From the NCBI GenBank assembly GCA_045807945.1, contig JBJMGI010000004.1, forward strand, positions 1 to 42,902: a stretch of DNA of 42,902 nt, in the 5' to 3' direction. A program made the position numbers and the translations under genes. The notes beneath the pieces are model-generated. The model did not search any database. It had not been told where the DNA came from and saw only the letters and a list, made by a program, of their open reading frames with translations. Every line of letters begins with the position of its first letter. Positions within the stretch are counted from its first letter, which is position 1. This stretch comes from CAVQGF01 sp045807945 (lineage in GTDB: Bacteria; Acidobacteriota; Terriglobia; Terriglobales; Acidobacteriaceae). Shown here one piece after another: positions 24,149 to 34,978 of this stretch.

Positions 24149-24988
24149 CTACCTGACCTGGATAACGCTCTCGTTGCTTCCAACTTCCTTCGCTCTGGCA
24201 ACAACCGCACGCGCCATCTCATAGAGTGCACGTGCGTGCGGAGCGTCTTCTCCAGCGAGCGCTAAAGGCTGCCCGGCATCTCCGGCGCGGCGAAGCTCAG
24301 GGTCGAGTTCGATCTGCGCCAATAGCGGAAGGTCGTAATGCCTCGCGGTGCGGCTGCCGCCTTCTTTCGAGAAAATGTCAATCTCGTGATGGCAATGCGG
24401 ACAAGTGAAGTGGCTCATGTTCTCGACTAAGCCGAGGATATCCACCTTCAATTGCTTGAACATCTCGATTGCTTTGCGCGCGTCCTGCAGCGCAACGTCG
24501 GACGGCGTCGAGACAACGACTGCTCCGCTTACAGGGACGGTCTGGATCAGCGATATCGCAACATCTCCCGTACCTGGCGGCAGGTCGATGATCAGGTAAT
24601 CGAGTTCGCCCCACACCACCTGCTGTAGGAATTGCCGGATGATGGAGTGCAGCATGGGGCCGCGCCAAATCACCGGCTTGTCACCTGGATTCAGCAGCCC
24701 GACGGAAATCATCTTGATGCCGTACTGTTGGACCGGCTGAATGCGGTTCCCTTCGAGCGCCTGCGGTTGCGCGTCGAGCGCACCGAGCATCAGCGGGACG
24801 TTGGGGCCGTAAATGTCTCCGTCGAGCAGTCCGACTTTGTGGCCCATTTTGGAGAGCGCGACCGCGAGATTCACCGCGACGGTGGTCTTCCCCACTCCCC
24901 CCTTCCCCGAGCCGATAGCAATAATGTTCTGGATTCCGGGCAGCGGTTGAGGCGCCGGCGGGATCCCATGCGAATGTCCGTGAGCCAA
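24149..24988 (-). CDS. Mrp/NBP35-family Fe-S cluster carrier ATPase
   Basis: This deviant Walker P-loop ATPase is involved in Fe-S cluster assembly or transfer. It has the Walker A signature GSGKGGVGKTT, a switch region with LLDGDIYGPNVPLMLG, GVLNPGDK-like GLLNPGDKPVIWRGPML, and DYLIIDLPPGTGD. The cluster-binding pair is the CPHC of HFTCPHCHHEID. The N-terminal DUF59/MIP18 domain found in long Mrp proteins is absent; a short His-rich N-terminus (AHGHSHGIPP) replaces it. The frame opens at GTG 25018. I prefer TTG 24988, which gives MAHGHSHG and has GAGGGA six bases upstream; about 279 residues. Confidence 0.92.
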   Translation of the reverse strand: MAHGHSHGIPPAPQPLPGIQNIIAIGSGKGGVGKTTVAVNLAVALSKMGHKVGLLDGDIYGPNVPLMLGALDAQPQALEGNRIQPVQQYGIKMISVGLLNPGDKPVIWRGPMLHSIIRQFLQQVVWGELDYLIIDLPPGTGDVAISLIQTVPVSGAVVVSTPSDVALQDARKAIEMFKQLKVDILGLVENMSHFTCPHCHHEIDIFSKEGGSRTARHYDLPLLAQIELDPELRRAGDAGQPLALAGEDAPHARALYEMARAVVARAKEVGSNESVIQVR

Positions 24989-25086
24989 AATGTTTCCCTC
25001 GTCTACGATTATATTCACTGCGGCGCATCTGCCGCCGCCCGCCCGTACGTGCCCTTCCGATAACTAGGGCTCAGAGCGAATCCACA

Positions 25087-25092
25087 TATAAT
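25087..25092 (+). promoter_or_regulatory. -10 element placing transcription start at or next to ATG 25100
   Basis: A perfect TATAAT ends 7 bp before the ATG of the secreted TPR gene, and no ribosome-binding sequence precedes that ATG. The mRNA is therefore likely leaderless or nearly so. The -35 region is poor. Confidence 0.45.
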
Positions 25093-25099
25093 CAGCCGC

Positions 25100-26686
25100 A
25101 TGCCAGCCAGAGTCTCTGCGTGCCTACTTGCATTTCTGCTGCTTGCGCCTTTTGCTATAGGCCAAGACGAAGGCAGCGGGGACACTCTGGTCGTCTTGCC
25201 GTTCGAGAACCGCGCTCAGGCTCCCGGGCTCGAATGGATCGGCGAAGCTTTTCCCGAAGTCCTGAGCGAGCGGCTTGCATCACCCTCCATGTTCGCAGTG
25301 CCGCGCCAAAGCCGTGAGTACGCGTTCGAGCGCGTCGGGGTCCCTTCGAACGCGAAGCTCTCGCGCGCCACCTTGTATCGAATCGCCGAACAGATGGACG
25401 TGGACCAGGTCGTGCTGGGCTGGTTCGCATACGACGGCACGAACTTCTCCGCCCACTCGCAGCTCTTGAACATGCGGAGCTTGCGCCTCTCGTCCGAGAT
25501 GGTCGAAAGCGGGCCGCTCCCGAAGATCATTGAAGTGATGACGGCGCTCGCGTGGGACCTGCAGCGCCTCTCGGCTCCCGCGCTCACAACGTCGCGTAAC
25601 GATTTCATCGCAAGCTGGCCACCTATCCGGCTCGACGCGTTTGAGAACTATGTGCGTGGCGTAACGGCTTCGAGCAAACAGGAAAAGATTGCGCGATTGC
25701 GCGAAGCGGTTCGGTTGAATCCGGCCTATGCGCAGGCACTCCTGCAGTTGGGGAAAGCGCAGTATGAATCGCGCGATTACGCCGGCGCAACCAAGACTCT
25801 GGGCGCCGTAAACCGTTCCGATCCGGCAGCGCTGGAAGCGAATTTCTACCTCGGCCTTGCTTCGTTCTACGCAAACGATCTGGACACCGCGGAAAACGCC
25901 TTCACCTACGTCGGCTCGTTGCTGCCACTGGCTGAGATCATCAACGATCGTGGAGTGGTGGTTGCGCGCCGCGCCAAGCGCAGCGCGACAGAGTACTTTC
26001 AACGGGCGGTTCAGGGCGATCCGAAAGATGCCGACCTGCATTTCAATCTCGGGTTGTCTTTGCTTCGCTCCGGTGACTCAGGGAATGCGGCCAAACATTT
26101 GAAAGAAGGGCTGGTGCTGCAAAGCTCCGACCAGGAAGCGAAGTCGCTGCTCGAGATCGCTTCCGCCCCTTCTGTTCCGCCCGATACTCACCTCCCGCTC
26201 GAGCGGCTCAAGACAAATTACGACGAAGCTTCGTTCCGACAGCTCGAGTGGCAGATCCGCCGTGCTAATGAAGATCGCCTCGCGCACGCGGCCCCCGAAG
26301 AGCATGCCCGCTTCCATTGTGAGCGCGGTGGACAGATGTTGAGCCAAGGCTTCGTGCTCGAGGCTGAGAAGGAATTTCGAGAGGCCATCGAGCACGATCC
26401 CGCGCTGCCGGAGGCGCACACAGGGCTCGCACAGACTCTCGAGACCCGCTCCGCGACCATCCCCGCCGCAAGCATTGTGGAAGCCGCCCGCAGCGAGGCG
26501 AATACGTCTATTCGCCTGAAACCGAATGCAGAAGCGTATCTTGTTCTTGCGCGGCTCGATTTGCGAGAGAATAAGCCTGAGAACGCGTCGGAATGGGTGG
26601 CGAAGGCATTGGAGCTCGATCCCAAGAATGCTTCTGCTCTCGCTGTGCAACGCATGGTGGTAACGCGCATGCAACCGGCGCAATGA
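25100..26686 (+). CDS. Secreted TPR-repeat protein with N-terminal TolB/FlgO-like region
   Basis: This 528-residue protein begins with a signal peptide (about 1-21, LLAFLLLAPFAIGQ). The segment DTLVVLPFENRAQAPGLEWIGEAFPEVLSERLA resembles the beta-alpha start of TolB-N/FlgO-like domains. TPR helices run from about 190 to the end (AYAQALLQLGKAQYESRDYAGATKTL, DADLHFNLGLSLLRSGDSGNAAKHL, PEAHTGLAQTLETR). It is predicted to be a periplasmic or outer-membrane-associated scaffold; no enzymatic motif is seen. Its stop lies 9 nt before the NfeD gene, which has GAGGAAGG before its ATG, so the three plus-strand genes may be transcribed together. Confidence 0.82.
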   Translation: MPARVSACLLAFLLLAPFAIGQDEGSGDTLVVLPFENRAQAPGLEWIGEAFPEVLSERLASPSMFAVPRQSREYAFERVGVPSNAKLSRATLYRIAEQMDVDQVVLGWFAYDGTNFSAHSQLLNMRSLRLSSEMVESGPLPKIIEVMTALAWDLQRLSAPALTTSRNDFIASWPPIRLDAFENYVRGVTASSKQEKIARLREAVRLNPAYAQALLQLGKAQYESRDYAGATKTLGAVNRSDPAALEANFYLGLASFYANDLDTAENAFTYVGSLLPLAEIINDRGVVVARRAKRSATEYFQRAVQGDPKDADLHFNLGLSLLRSGDSGNAAKHLKEGLVLQSSDQEAKSLLEIASAPSVPPDTHLPLERLKTNYDEASFRQLEWQIRRANEDRLAHAAPEEHARFHCERGGQMLSQGFVLEAEKEFREAIEHDPALPEAHTGLAQTLETRSATIPAASIVEAARSEANTSIRLKPNAEAYLVLARLDLRENKPENASEWVAKALELDPKNASALAVQRMVVTRMQPAQ

Positions 26687-26695
26687 GGAAGGTCG

Positions 26696-27970
26696 ATGAA
26701 AACCGCACTCGTTTCTGTACTTTTATTCCTGCTTTGCGGATTTTCCGCCGCTGCCGACGTCTACAAGATCGATATCGATGACACCATCCAGCCGGTCAGC
26801 GAAGATTACATCGCCCGCGCTATAGATACCGCCGCGAGCAAGAATGCCGACGCGGTCATTATCGAGCTTAAAACCCCCGGTGGCCTCTACGATTCCACTC
26901 GCTCCATAGTCAACAAGATCCTGAATTCGAAAGTGCCGGTGATCGTTTACGTGCGACCGGGCGGCTGGGCAGCTTCTGCCGGCTTCTTCATTTTGCAATC
27001 TGCCGACATCGCTGCCATGGCTCCGGGCACGAACACTGGCGCCGCGCACCCGGTGATTCCGGGCTACACGATGGACGACGTGATGAAGCAGAAGATCGAG
27101 AATGATTCCGCAGCCTTCATCCGCTCTTACGTTTCGAAACGTGGACGGAACGTGGACGCGGCCGAGAACGCAGTGCGCAAGTCTCTCTCCTTCACCGACG
27201 ACGAAGCCCTCAAGCAAAACATCGTCGACGTGATTGCGAAGGATGATGCCGACCTGCTGAAGCAGATTGACGGACGCACCATCACGCGCTTCGACGGCAG
27301 CAAAGTAACCCTTCACACGGCGAACGATCACATCGTGCTGCTCGACATGTCACTGAAGCAGCGGGTTATGTCATCGTTGCTCGACCCGAACTTTGCCTAC
27401 ATCCTTTTTGCTATCGGGATGATGGCGCTTTACGCCGAGTTCAATCACCCCGGCGCGGTTGTCCCCGGAGTGATTGGCGGCATCTGCATACTGCTGGCGC
27501 TCTTCGCCATGCACTGGTTGCCCATTCGCTACTCGGCCGCGGCTCTCATCCTGCTGGCATTCATATTCTTTGCACTCGAAGCAAAGTTCCAAACCCACGG
27601 AGCGCTCGGCATCGGCGGCATTGTCTGCATGATCATCGGAGCGATGCTGCTGGTGGATGGGCCCATTCCCGAGATGCGCATCAACTGGAAGACGGCGGTC
27701 GGGGTCGCACTCCCCTTCGGCTTGATAACCGTATTTCTGACCACCATCGCCATGCGCGCCCGCGCTGCTAAGGTCGTGACCGGCGAACAAGGGATGATCG
27801 GTATGATCGGAGTCGCGCGATCGCCGCTGACTCCGCAGGGCAAAGTCTTCGTGAACGGCGAGATATGGAACGCCGTCGCGCTTGCTCCGGTACAAAGCGG
27901 AGAGCCGGTTCGCGTGCGCTCAGTTCACGGGCTCACAGTCGAAGTTGAGCCAGAGACACAGCACTCTTAA
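26696..27970 (+). CDS. NfeD-family membrane-bound serine protease
   Basis: This full-length (class 1b-like) NfeD protein of 424 residues is a ClpP-like Ser/Lys protease that cleaves hydrophobic membrane peptides, typically those of its slipin partner. It has a signal peptide (about 1-20) and a ClpP-type domain (about 22-210) with IIELKTPGGLYDSTR and the nucleophile Ser94 in GGWAASAGFF. The candidate general-base Lys is at 131/133, after the GAAHPV block. Four or so transmembrane helices lie at about 230-370, with a C-terminal OB-fold (about 375-424, GMIGVARSPLTPQGKVFVNGEIW). Its usual operon partner, the SPFH protein, starts 74 bp downstream. Confidence 0.93.
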   Translation: MKTALVSVLLFLLCGFSAAADVYKIDIDDTIQPVSEDYIARAIDTAASKNADAVIIELKTPGGLYDSTRSIVNKILNSKVPVIVYVRPGGWAASAGFFILQSADIAAMAPGTNTGAAHPVIPGYTMDDVMKQKIENDSAAFIRSYVSKRGRNVDAAENAVRKSLSFTDDEALKQNIVDVIAKDDADLLKQIDGRTITRFDGSKVTLHTANDHIVLLDMSLKQRVMSSLLDPNFAYILFAIGMMALYAEFNHPGAVVPGVIGGICILLALFAMHWLPIRYSAAALILLAFIFFALEAKFQTHGALGIGGIVCMIIGAMLLVDGPIPEMRINWKTAVGVALPFGLITVFLTTIAMRARAAKVVTGEQGMIGMIGVARSPLTPQGKVFVNGEIWNAVALAPVQSGEPVRVRSVHGLTVEVEPETQHS

Positions 27971-28044
27971 ACCTGCGCGAGTAGGCGCGACTTCACCTTT
28001 CATATACAATCGCGCAGATTTCCCGACACATTTGAGGAGGCGGT

Positions 28045-28812
28045 ATGGGCGGCGGCTTGGGGCTTTTTGCAGCAATCATAATTGGCATTTATCTCATCAG
28101 CTCCATCACAATCCTGCGCGAGTACGAGCGTGCCGTGATCTTCCGCATGGGGCGCATGCTTGCGCAGCCGAAAGGACCGGGGCTCATCCTCGTCTTCCGG
28201 CCGTTCGATACTATGGCGCGCGTCACACTGCAGCAGGAAGCCCTCGAGGTTCCACCGCAGGACATCATCACCCGCGACAACGTCACCTTGAAGGTGAACG
28301 CCGTAATCACCCTGCGCGTGGTAGACGCGAACCGCGCCGTGGTCCAGGTGTCGAACTACCGGTATCAGACTTCCCTATTCGCGCAAACCAGTTTGCGCTC
28401 CGTCCTGGGCGAAGTCGAACTCGACGAGCTGCTCGCGCACCGCGACAAGCTCAACGTGCGTCTACAGACCATTCTCGACGAACGTACCGAACCCTGGGGA
28501 GTGAAAGTGGTCAGCGTGGAAGTGAAACAGGTCGATCTGCCGGAATCAATGCTGCGCGCGATGGCCAAGCAGGCGGAGGCAGAACGCGAAAAGCGCGCCA
28601 AGATCATCCACGCGGAAGGTGAATTCAGCGCGGCGCAACGCTTGGCGGAAGCGGCGCACGTGCTTGCGACCGAACCCACCACCATGCAGCTGCGGTACTT
28701 GCAGACCTTAACCGAGATCGGTGTGGAGAAGAACACAACCATTGTCTTCCCGCTTCCGATTGATCTCGTCTCAGGCTTCGCCAAGATGATCGAGAGATCT
28801 AACGCCAAATAG
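28045..28812 (+). CDS. SPFH/band 7 slipin-family protein
   Basis: This stomatin-like (slipin) protein of 255 residues has one N-terminal membrane helix (about 6-25). A band 7 domain follows with the typical start REYERAVIFRMGRMLAQPKGPGLILVFRPFDTM and RDNVTLKVNAVITLRV. Next comes a coiled-coil (AMAKQAEAEREKRAKIIHAEGEFSAAQRLAEAA) and a C-terminal hydrophobic oligomerisation segment (TTIVFPLPIDLVSG). Slipins form membrane microdomain assemblies and are substrates of NfeD proteases encoded next door, as here. ATG 28045 has GAGGAGG upstream. It converges on mdh with only 6 bp between the two stops. Confidence 0.94.
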   Translation: MGGGLGLFAAIIIGIYLISSITILREYERAVIFRMGRMLAQPKGPGLILVFRPFDTMARVTLQQEALEVPPQDIITRDNVTLKVNAVITLRVVDANRAVVQVSNYRYQTSLFAQTSLRSVLGEVELDELLAHRDKLNVRLQTILDERTEPWGVKVVSVEVKQVDLPESMLRAMAKQAEAEREKRAKIIHAEGEFSAAQRLAEAAHVLATEPTTMQLRYLQTLTEIGVEKNTTIVFPLPIDLVSGFAKMIERSNAK

Positions 28813-28818
28813 CGGCCG

Positions 28819-29745
28819 TCAGACCCCGATAACGTTCACCAATTCCTTCACCGCATCGGCGCTCTTGTTGAGCGCCGTTTGCTCTTCTTGGGTCAGCTTG
28901 ATCTGGATGATCTCTTCCAATCCCTTCGCGCCGAGCTTGCACGGCACTCCGACGAAGAGACCCTTGATCCCGTATTCCCCCTCGAGATAAGCAGCGCACG
29001 GCATGATCTTCTTTTTATCTTTCAGGATCGCTTCCGTCATCTCCGTTGCTGCCGCCGAAGGGGCATAGTACGCCGAGCCAGTCTTCAAATACTTCACGAT
29101 TTCCGCTCCGCCGTTTGCGGTGCGCTCGACGATTGCCTTCAGGCGATCGGGGGCGATCAGCTCCGTGATCGGGATTCCAGCCACCGTCGAATAACGCGGC
29201 AGCGGGACCATCGTGTCGCCGTGTCCTCCGAGAACGAAAGCGGTCACGTTCTCCACGCTGACGTTCAGCTCCATCGCGATGAACGTGCGGAAACGGGCTG
29301 AGTCCAGCACGCCTGCCATGCCGATCACGCGATTGCGATTGAACTTGCTGATCTTGTATGCGGCCTGCGCCATAGCGTCCAGCGGATTCGAGACCACGAT
29401 GATGATGCAGTTTGGCGACGCGGCCACCACTTTTCCAACCACGTCCTGCATGATCTTGTAGTTGGTGTTAAGGAGGTCGTCGCGGCTCATCCCGGGCTTG
29501 CGCGGAATGCCGGCGGTGATGATCACGATGTCAGAATTCGCCGTGTCGGCGTAATCGTTCGTCCCGATGATGCTGGCGTCGCGCTTCTCGATGGGCATGG
29601 CCTCGAGCAGGTCGAGGCCTTTGCCCTGCGGCACGCCTTCCACGATGTCGACCAGCACCACGTCTGCCAGCTCTTTGCTGGCGATCCAGTGCGCGGCGGT
29701 CGCGCCCACGTTTCCAGAACCTACGATCGAGACTTTCTTACGCAT
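28819..29745 (-). CDS. mdh: Malate dehydrogenase
   Basis: This NAD-dependent malate dehydrogenase of the LDH-like type has 308 residues. The Rossmann motif VSIVGSGNVGATAA and strand-end acid VLVDIVEG (NAD preference) are present. The mobile-loop Arg residues appear in GIPRKPGMSRDDLL. The substrate-binding Arg is in DSARFRTFIA, and the catalytic His in VLGGHGDTMVPLPRYS. The RKPGMSR loop distinguishes malate from lactate dehydrogenases. ATG 29745 has GAGGAG upstream. It lies 43 bp after icd on the same strand, so two consecutive TCA-cycle enzymes are likely co-expressed. Confidence 0.96.
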   Translation of the reverse strand: MRKKVSIVGSGNVGATAAHWIASKELADVVLVDIVEGVPQGKGLDLLEAMPIEKRDASIIGTNDYADTANSDIVIITAGIPRKPGMSRDDLLNTNYKIMQDVVGKVVAASPNCIIIVVSNPLDAMAQAAYKISKFNRNRVIGMAGVLDSARFRTFIAMELNVSVENVTAFVLGGHGDTMVPLPRYSTVAGIPITELIAPDRLKAIVERTANGGAEIVKYLKTGSAYYAPSAAATEMTEAILKDKKKIMPCAAYLEGEYGIKGLFVGVPCKLGAKGLEEIIQIKLTQEEQTALNKSADAVKELVNVIGV

Positions 29746-29788
29746 AACTTCTCCTCAAGTAGAACTTTAAGAATGATGTTGTAAGGGC

Positions 29789-31213
<1,425 letters not shown>

Positions 31214-31270
31214 TCTTGACCTTATATGGATTAGACGCCGAAGCGCCTCGCCCGGCGTGGCTCTGGCGCC

Positions 31271-31301
31271 ATGTGCAAACTATTCAATGTGCCAAACTAT
31301 T
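31271..31301. repeat. Tandem operator-like repeat upstream of icd
   Basis: Two copies of ATGTGC(C)AAACTATT lie at 31271-31284 and 31287-31301 (the second has one extra C), 16 bp start to start, between glnE and icd. Their location, 58-88 bp before ATG 31213, suits a transcription-factor site, but the factor is unknown. Confidence 0.45.
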
Positions 31302-31332
31302 TAAGGTATCAGGTATTCGAACCGGAGTGCAA

Positions 31333-34230
31333 TCAGCCGAGCACGCGTAGAAAGACTTCCCTCACCTGCTCGCCGACGCGCATCAACTCTGCTTCCAGGC
31401 CGCCTTCGAAGCTGCGCCGCATCATTTTCGCGGTGAGCCTCTCCACAATGTGCCTGCCCTGCTCGGTCCCCGGCAGAGACTTGCGCGAACGCCCGAGATG
31501 CAGCCGCACTGAGTGCTCTGTGACGCGCAGCAGCTCCGCGGAATATTCCAGCGTTGCGCAATCAGCATCGTCGAGCAGACCGGCAGCCGCAAGCCGATAG
31601 AGCCGATCGCGGATGTTCATAGCGCTCGACTCCCACTCTTGCTGCACCGCCACGGCGCCGGCAAGGAAATCGATGTCGTAATAACCGCCGCGGCCAGTCT
31701 TAAAATTGCCTTTGTCCCCGTCGCTCTTCTCCAGCTTGTCGCGCATCTCGCGGACAGCGGCTGGAAACGAGGGGTCTTTGGCGAAGCGGCGCGTCAGCAG
31801 CGCACCGGCGCCTTGTGCCTGTCGGGCCGTGTCTTCGTTCCCGGCAACGTGGCGCAGCTTGTGAAAGCCGAGCGCCTCCCAGGCTTGCGCCTCGTCCGCA
31901 AAATATCGTTCCAGCATCGCCGGCGTTGTGACCAGCTCGCCTTCCGCCCCATGCGGACGCAGCCGCGTGTCCACGGAGAAAACCGTTCCCTCCCGCGTGT
32001 ACGCGGTCAATATCTCGATGATCTGCTCCGCTGCGGCTGTCGCGCGCTTTACGTCCGTCTTCTCTGAACGCACAAACAATAGATCCACGTCTGAAGCGAG
32101 ATCGAATTCGTAAGTCGCGAGGCGCCCAAGCGCGAGGATGGCGAGTCCTTCAGGCGGTTTGGCGATCACCGTGGCGGCATGGATCGCCGTCTCCGCCGAG
32201 CCGCTCATGTCGAAAAGTGAGAGATAGACATTCCGTCCACTCATCACATCGAGCACCGCACTGCGAAAGCTGGTTTGGCGAAAGTGGCGACGAAGCACCG
32301 CAAGGCTCTCCGTGTAGCTCTCGTCGGAGTGCTTCAGGAAATCGATAATCGGGTCGCTCGTCGCCACGAACGCGGGGTTGATCGTCTTCGGGAAGAGCCC
32401 CTGCTCTTGGGGGGCTCCCGCCGCTGTCCCGACCTCATCCAAAGCGGCCACCTCCTCCGGATAGCGCACAAGAATGTCAGTCAGGTGATCGCTCAACTCG
32501 AATACACGCAACGCCGACTCGACAGCATGGGGCGAACGCAGCGCAGCGGCATAACGCTCTGAACTGGTGAACGCTGCGGAGAGGAAGCGGTTCAGGTTGC
32601 GGCGGGTACGAGCACTCAGGTCGCGACGTGATGCGATCTCGTGCAGCTCGGGTGAATCTTCCGCCAGTCTTTGCAGCACGTGCTCATTCGAGACTTCCCG
32701 TCCCGGCTCCGGCGGACGAAGCTGAAATTCGCCCGGCCCGGCCTCTTCCTGCGCGTGCGTCTCCTCAGAATGGATAACCCGCTGGTAGATTCGTTGCACC
32801 GCCGACATCCTCTTCTGCAGTTCGGCAGGAAGATTCCCATTGTCCAGTCGCAGCGCCCGCGCTATCACCGTCCGCTCGACTTCATCTTCCGGGACGCGAT
32901 GCGTTTGTTGCCCGCGGCGCAGCTGCAGATAGTGCTCCACGCGCCGGAAGAACTCGTACGCGCTGCTGAGGTCATGAAAGTCTTTGCCACTCAGGTGGCG
33001 CTTGTCATGCAGCTTTTGTAACGAGAACATTGTCCCACCGGAGCGTAGCCACTTCTCCGTTCCGCCATACACGCGCTGCAAACACTGCACCAGGAACTCG
33101 ATATCGCGGATTCCGCCTCGATCGAGCTTCACGTCAATCCCATTCGCATGGACAAGAGCACTCTTCCTCCGTGCCCCGATCTTCTCCAGCGACTTGAACG
33201 CCGTCTCTATCGCGGCAAAGTTCACGTGCGGGCTGTAGACCCGCGGCTGCACGCCACGAATAAACTCACGAGCAAGCGCTTGGTCTCCTGCCGAATGCCG
33301 TACCTTCAATAGCGCCTGCAGCTCCCAATCGTGCGCAACTTCTGCGTAGTACCGCAGTGCCGACTTCAGAGACACCGCCGGCTCACCCTCCCGCCCTTGC
33401 GGACGCAGCCGCAGGTCAATGCGAAAAACTGCGCCTTCGTTCGTCGGCCGGGATAAGGTTTCAGTTGTTGCCTGCGCCAAGCGGATGAAGTACTCGCGAT
33501 TCGATATTGCCGCATCCGCGGGCCCCTCGCCATCCCCGAAAACGAATAGTAGATCAACGTCGGAGCTGTAGTTCAGCTCATTGCCTCCTAGCTTGCCCAT
33601 GGAGAGCACGGTGAACGAAACCGGGGCCAGCCTGTTCTCCGCATCCACTCTCTGCGGAGCTCCGTAGCGCTTCTGCTGCGAAGCCGTAGCCTCGGCCAGC
33701 GCCTGCTCGATCAGCACATCACTCAACGCGGATATCTCGCCGGTGGTCTCAGCCAACGTCGCCGTATTCAGGATGTCGCGCAGCATAATGCGGACGTACT
33801 CGCGGCGCTTGAACCTCGCGAGCAGCAGGCTAATGTCGTTCTCCAGCGATCGCGAACGAAACCGCGCGAAGTTCTCGGCGAATTCCTCGCGCGAGCGCGT
33901 TCGGTCAAGCTTCTTCTCGCGCACGAATGCCTGGAAGAGATCGGTGTTCTGCAGCAGCGTTTCGCCCAGGAACTGGCTGTTACCGAACACAACGATGGCG
34001 TAGTGCACCAGGAATTGATGTTTGTTAAGGGTGCGGACGAGTTCGCCATCAGCGCTGGCGGTGAGGCGTTCGAAGAGGTTGATCGCGCCGTCGGGGTCCG
34101 GCGAATCGGAAAGTAAGGTCGGAAGCAGCTCTGTGATGGCTGCGGGGACGCGCGCGCGAATGGCTTCAGCGTTCGCCCGTGCACGGTCCAAATCGTTGAA
34201 CGGGACACGCTCGATGGAGATCGCGGTCAC
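31333..34230 (-). CDS. glnE: Bifunctional glutamine synthetase adenylyltransferase/deadenylyltransferase
   Basis: GlnE adds AMP to glutamine synthetase or removes it, following nitrogen status through PII. The 965 residues hold two nucleotidyltransferase domains separated by GlnD/PII-UTase-type helical regions. The N-terminal site includes LGKLGGNELNYSSDVDLLFVF with DLRLRPQGREG. The C-terminal site includes LGRLATYEFDLASDVDLLFVR with DTRLRPHGAEG. Both D-x-D metal sites are intact, so both activities should be present. The start is GTG 34230 (MTAISIERV), 15 nt after the HAD gene stop. A partial glnA, the expected target, lies in the same window on the same strand about 7.4 kb away. Confidence 0.95.
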   Translation of the reverse strand: MTAISIERVPFNDLDRARANAEAIRARVPAAITELLPTLLSDSPDPDGAINLFERLTASADGELVRTLNKHQFLVHYAIVVFGNSQFLGETLLQNTDLFQAFVREKKLDRTRSREEFAENFARFRSRSLENDISLLLARFKRREYVRIMLRDILNTATLAETTGEISALSDVLIEQALAEATASQQKRYGAPQRVDAENRLAPVSFTVLSMGKLGGNELNYSSDVDLLFVFGDGEGPADAAISNREYFIRLAQATTETLSRPTNEGAVFRIDLRLRPQGREGEPAVSLKSALRYYAEVAHDWELQALLKVRHSAGDQALAREFIRGVQPRVYSPHVNFAAIETAFKSLEKIGARRKSALVHANGIDVKLDRGGIRDIEFLVQCLQRVYGGTEKWLRSGGTMFSLQKLHDKRHLSGKDFHDLSSAYEFFRRVEHYLQLRRGQQTHRVPEDEVERTVIARALRLDNGNLPAELQKRMSAVQRIYQRVIHSEETHAQEEAGPGEFQLRPPEPGREVSNEHVLQRLAEDSPELHEIASRRDLSARTRRNLNRFLSAAFTSSERYAAALRSPHAVESALRVFELSDHLTDILVRYPEEVAALDEVGTAAGAPQEQGLFPKTINPAFVATSDPIIDFLKHSDESYTESLAVLRRHFRQTSFRSAVLDVMSGRNVYLSLFDMSGSAETAIHAATVIAKPPEGLAILALGRLATYEFDLASDVDLLFVRSEKTDVKRATAAAEQIIEILTAYTREGTVFSVDTRLRPHGAEGELVTTPAMLERYFADEAQAWEALGFHKLRHVAGNEDTARQAQGAGALLTRRFAKDPSFPAAVREMRDKLEKSDGDKGNFKTGRGGYYDIDFLAGAVAVQQEWESSAMNIRDRLYRLAAAGLLDDADCATLEYSAELLRVTEHSVRLHLGRSRKSLPGTEQGRHIVERLTAKMMRRSFEGGLEAELMRVGEQVREVFLRVLG

Positions 34231-34245
34231 TCGCTCACGAGGATA

Positions 34246-34938
34246 TCACCCAGCGCTCAATCGTTTCGCAGCCGGCAGGAAGTCTGCAATGGCTAGCTTC
34301 AGCATGTCCCCGATGCGATCAATACTCAAATCTGCAGCCGGATACGTCGCTAGGTTCTTCGGATCGCGTGCATAGTGTCCTTGGTTAACGAAGATAGTCG
34401 TCACGCGGTCTTTCCACTGCTCTTTGATTGCCGTTAGCAACCTCAACTTGTCATCGATGACAACGTAGTGCTCCGCCGGGAGTTTCTTTTCCACATCAGC
34501 CAGCTCAGTCTCTTTGTGCACGTAAATTCGGATGTTCCGGTCTACCGCGTCCATCAGCCCGGAGCACTCGATCTTTCGCGGTTGGAACACGGCATCACCA
34601 TCAGAGAGGATGGCCGCTGTTCCCCACTGCTTTACATGCTCCACCGCGTCCAGTGAGTTCGGAAACAGCCGGTTGGCGAACGGGTAATCGACCAGATATA
34701 AGGAGACCTTCAGGATCGACGCATTATGCGGATACTCAGCGCGATAGCGTTGTAAGGTGCCGAGGTAATCCGCGTACCCAAGTTCTGCGCGCAGCTTCTC
34801 GAATATCTCCCAATAACGTTGCTGACGGTCAACACCGATCTCGCGCTCCATAAAGTGCCGCAGATCTTCGGTGACGCGGTCGTTATCCAAAAGCGTGTTG
34901 TCTACGTCAAAAAGAAAAACGATTTGTGGGTCGCCCAT
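34246..34938 (-). CDS. HAD-superfamily hydrolase
   Basis: This probable phosphatase has 230 residues with HAD motif I at the N-terminus (IVFLFDVDNTLLDND). A helical cap follows, then motif II AAILSDGDAVF, a Lys-containing segment, and motif IV VVIDDKLRLLTAIKEQW. The motif II form LSDGD and the overall size are not diagnostic of a known substrate. It lies 15 nt upstream of glnE and probably shares its transcript, but no link to nitrogen control is established. The ATG is 41 bp from the divergent VOC gene. Confidence 0.85.
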   Translation of the reverse strand: MGDPQIVFLFDVDNTLLDNDRVTEDLRHFMEREIGVDRQQRYWEIFEKLRAELGYADYLGTLQRYRAEYPHNASILKVSLYLVDYPFANRLFPNSLDAVEHVKQWGTAAILSDGDAVFQPRKIECSGLMDAVDRNIRIYVHKETELADVEKKLPAEHYVVIDDKLRLLTAIKEQWKDRVTTIFVNQGHYARDPKNLATYPAADLSIDRIGDMLKLAIADFLPAAKRLSAG

Positions 34939-34978
34939 GTGGCCTAAAATATACGCCTAACCCTAAAGGAGAATTAAC

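Noticed and set aside
31268..31300. sigma54-like TTGGCAC...TTTGCAC before icd
   Set aside because: The distance between GG and GC is 15 bases, not 10. The similarity comes from the tandem repeat.
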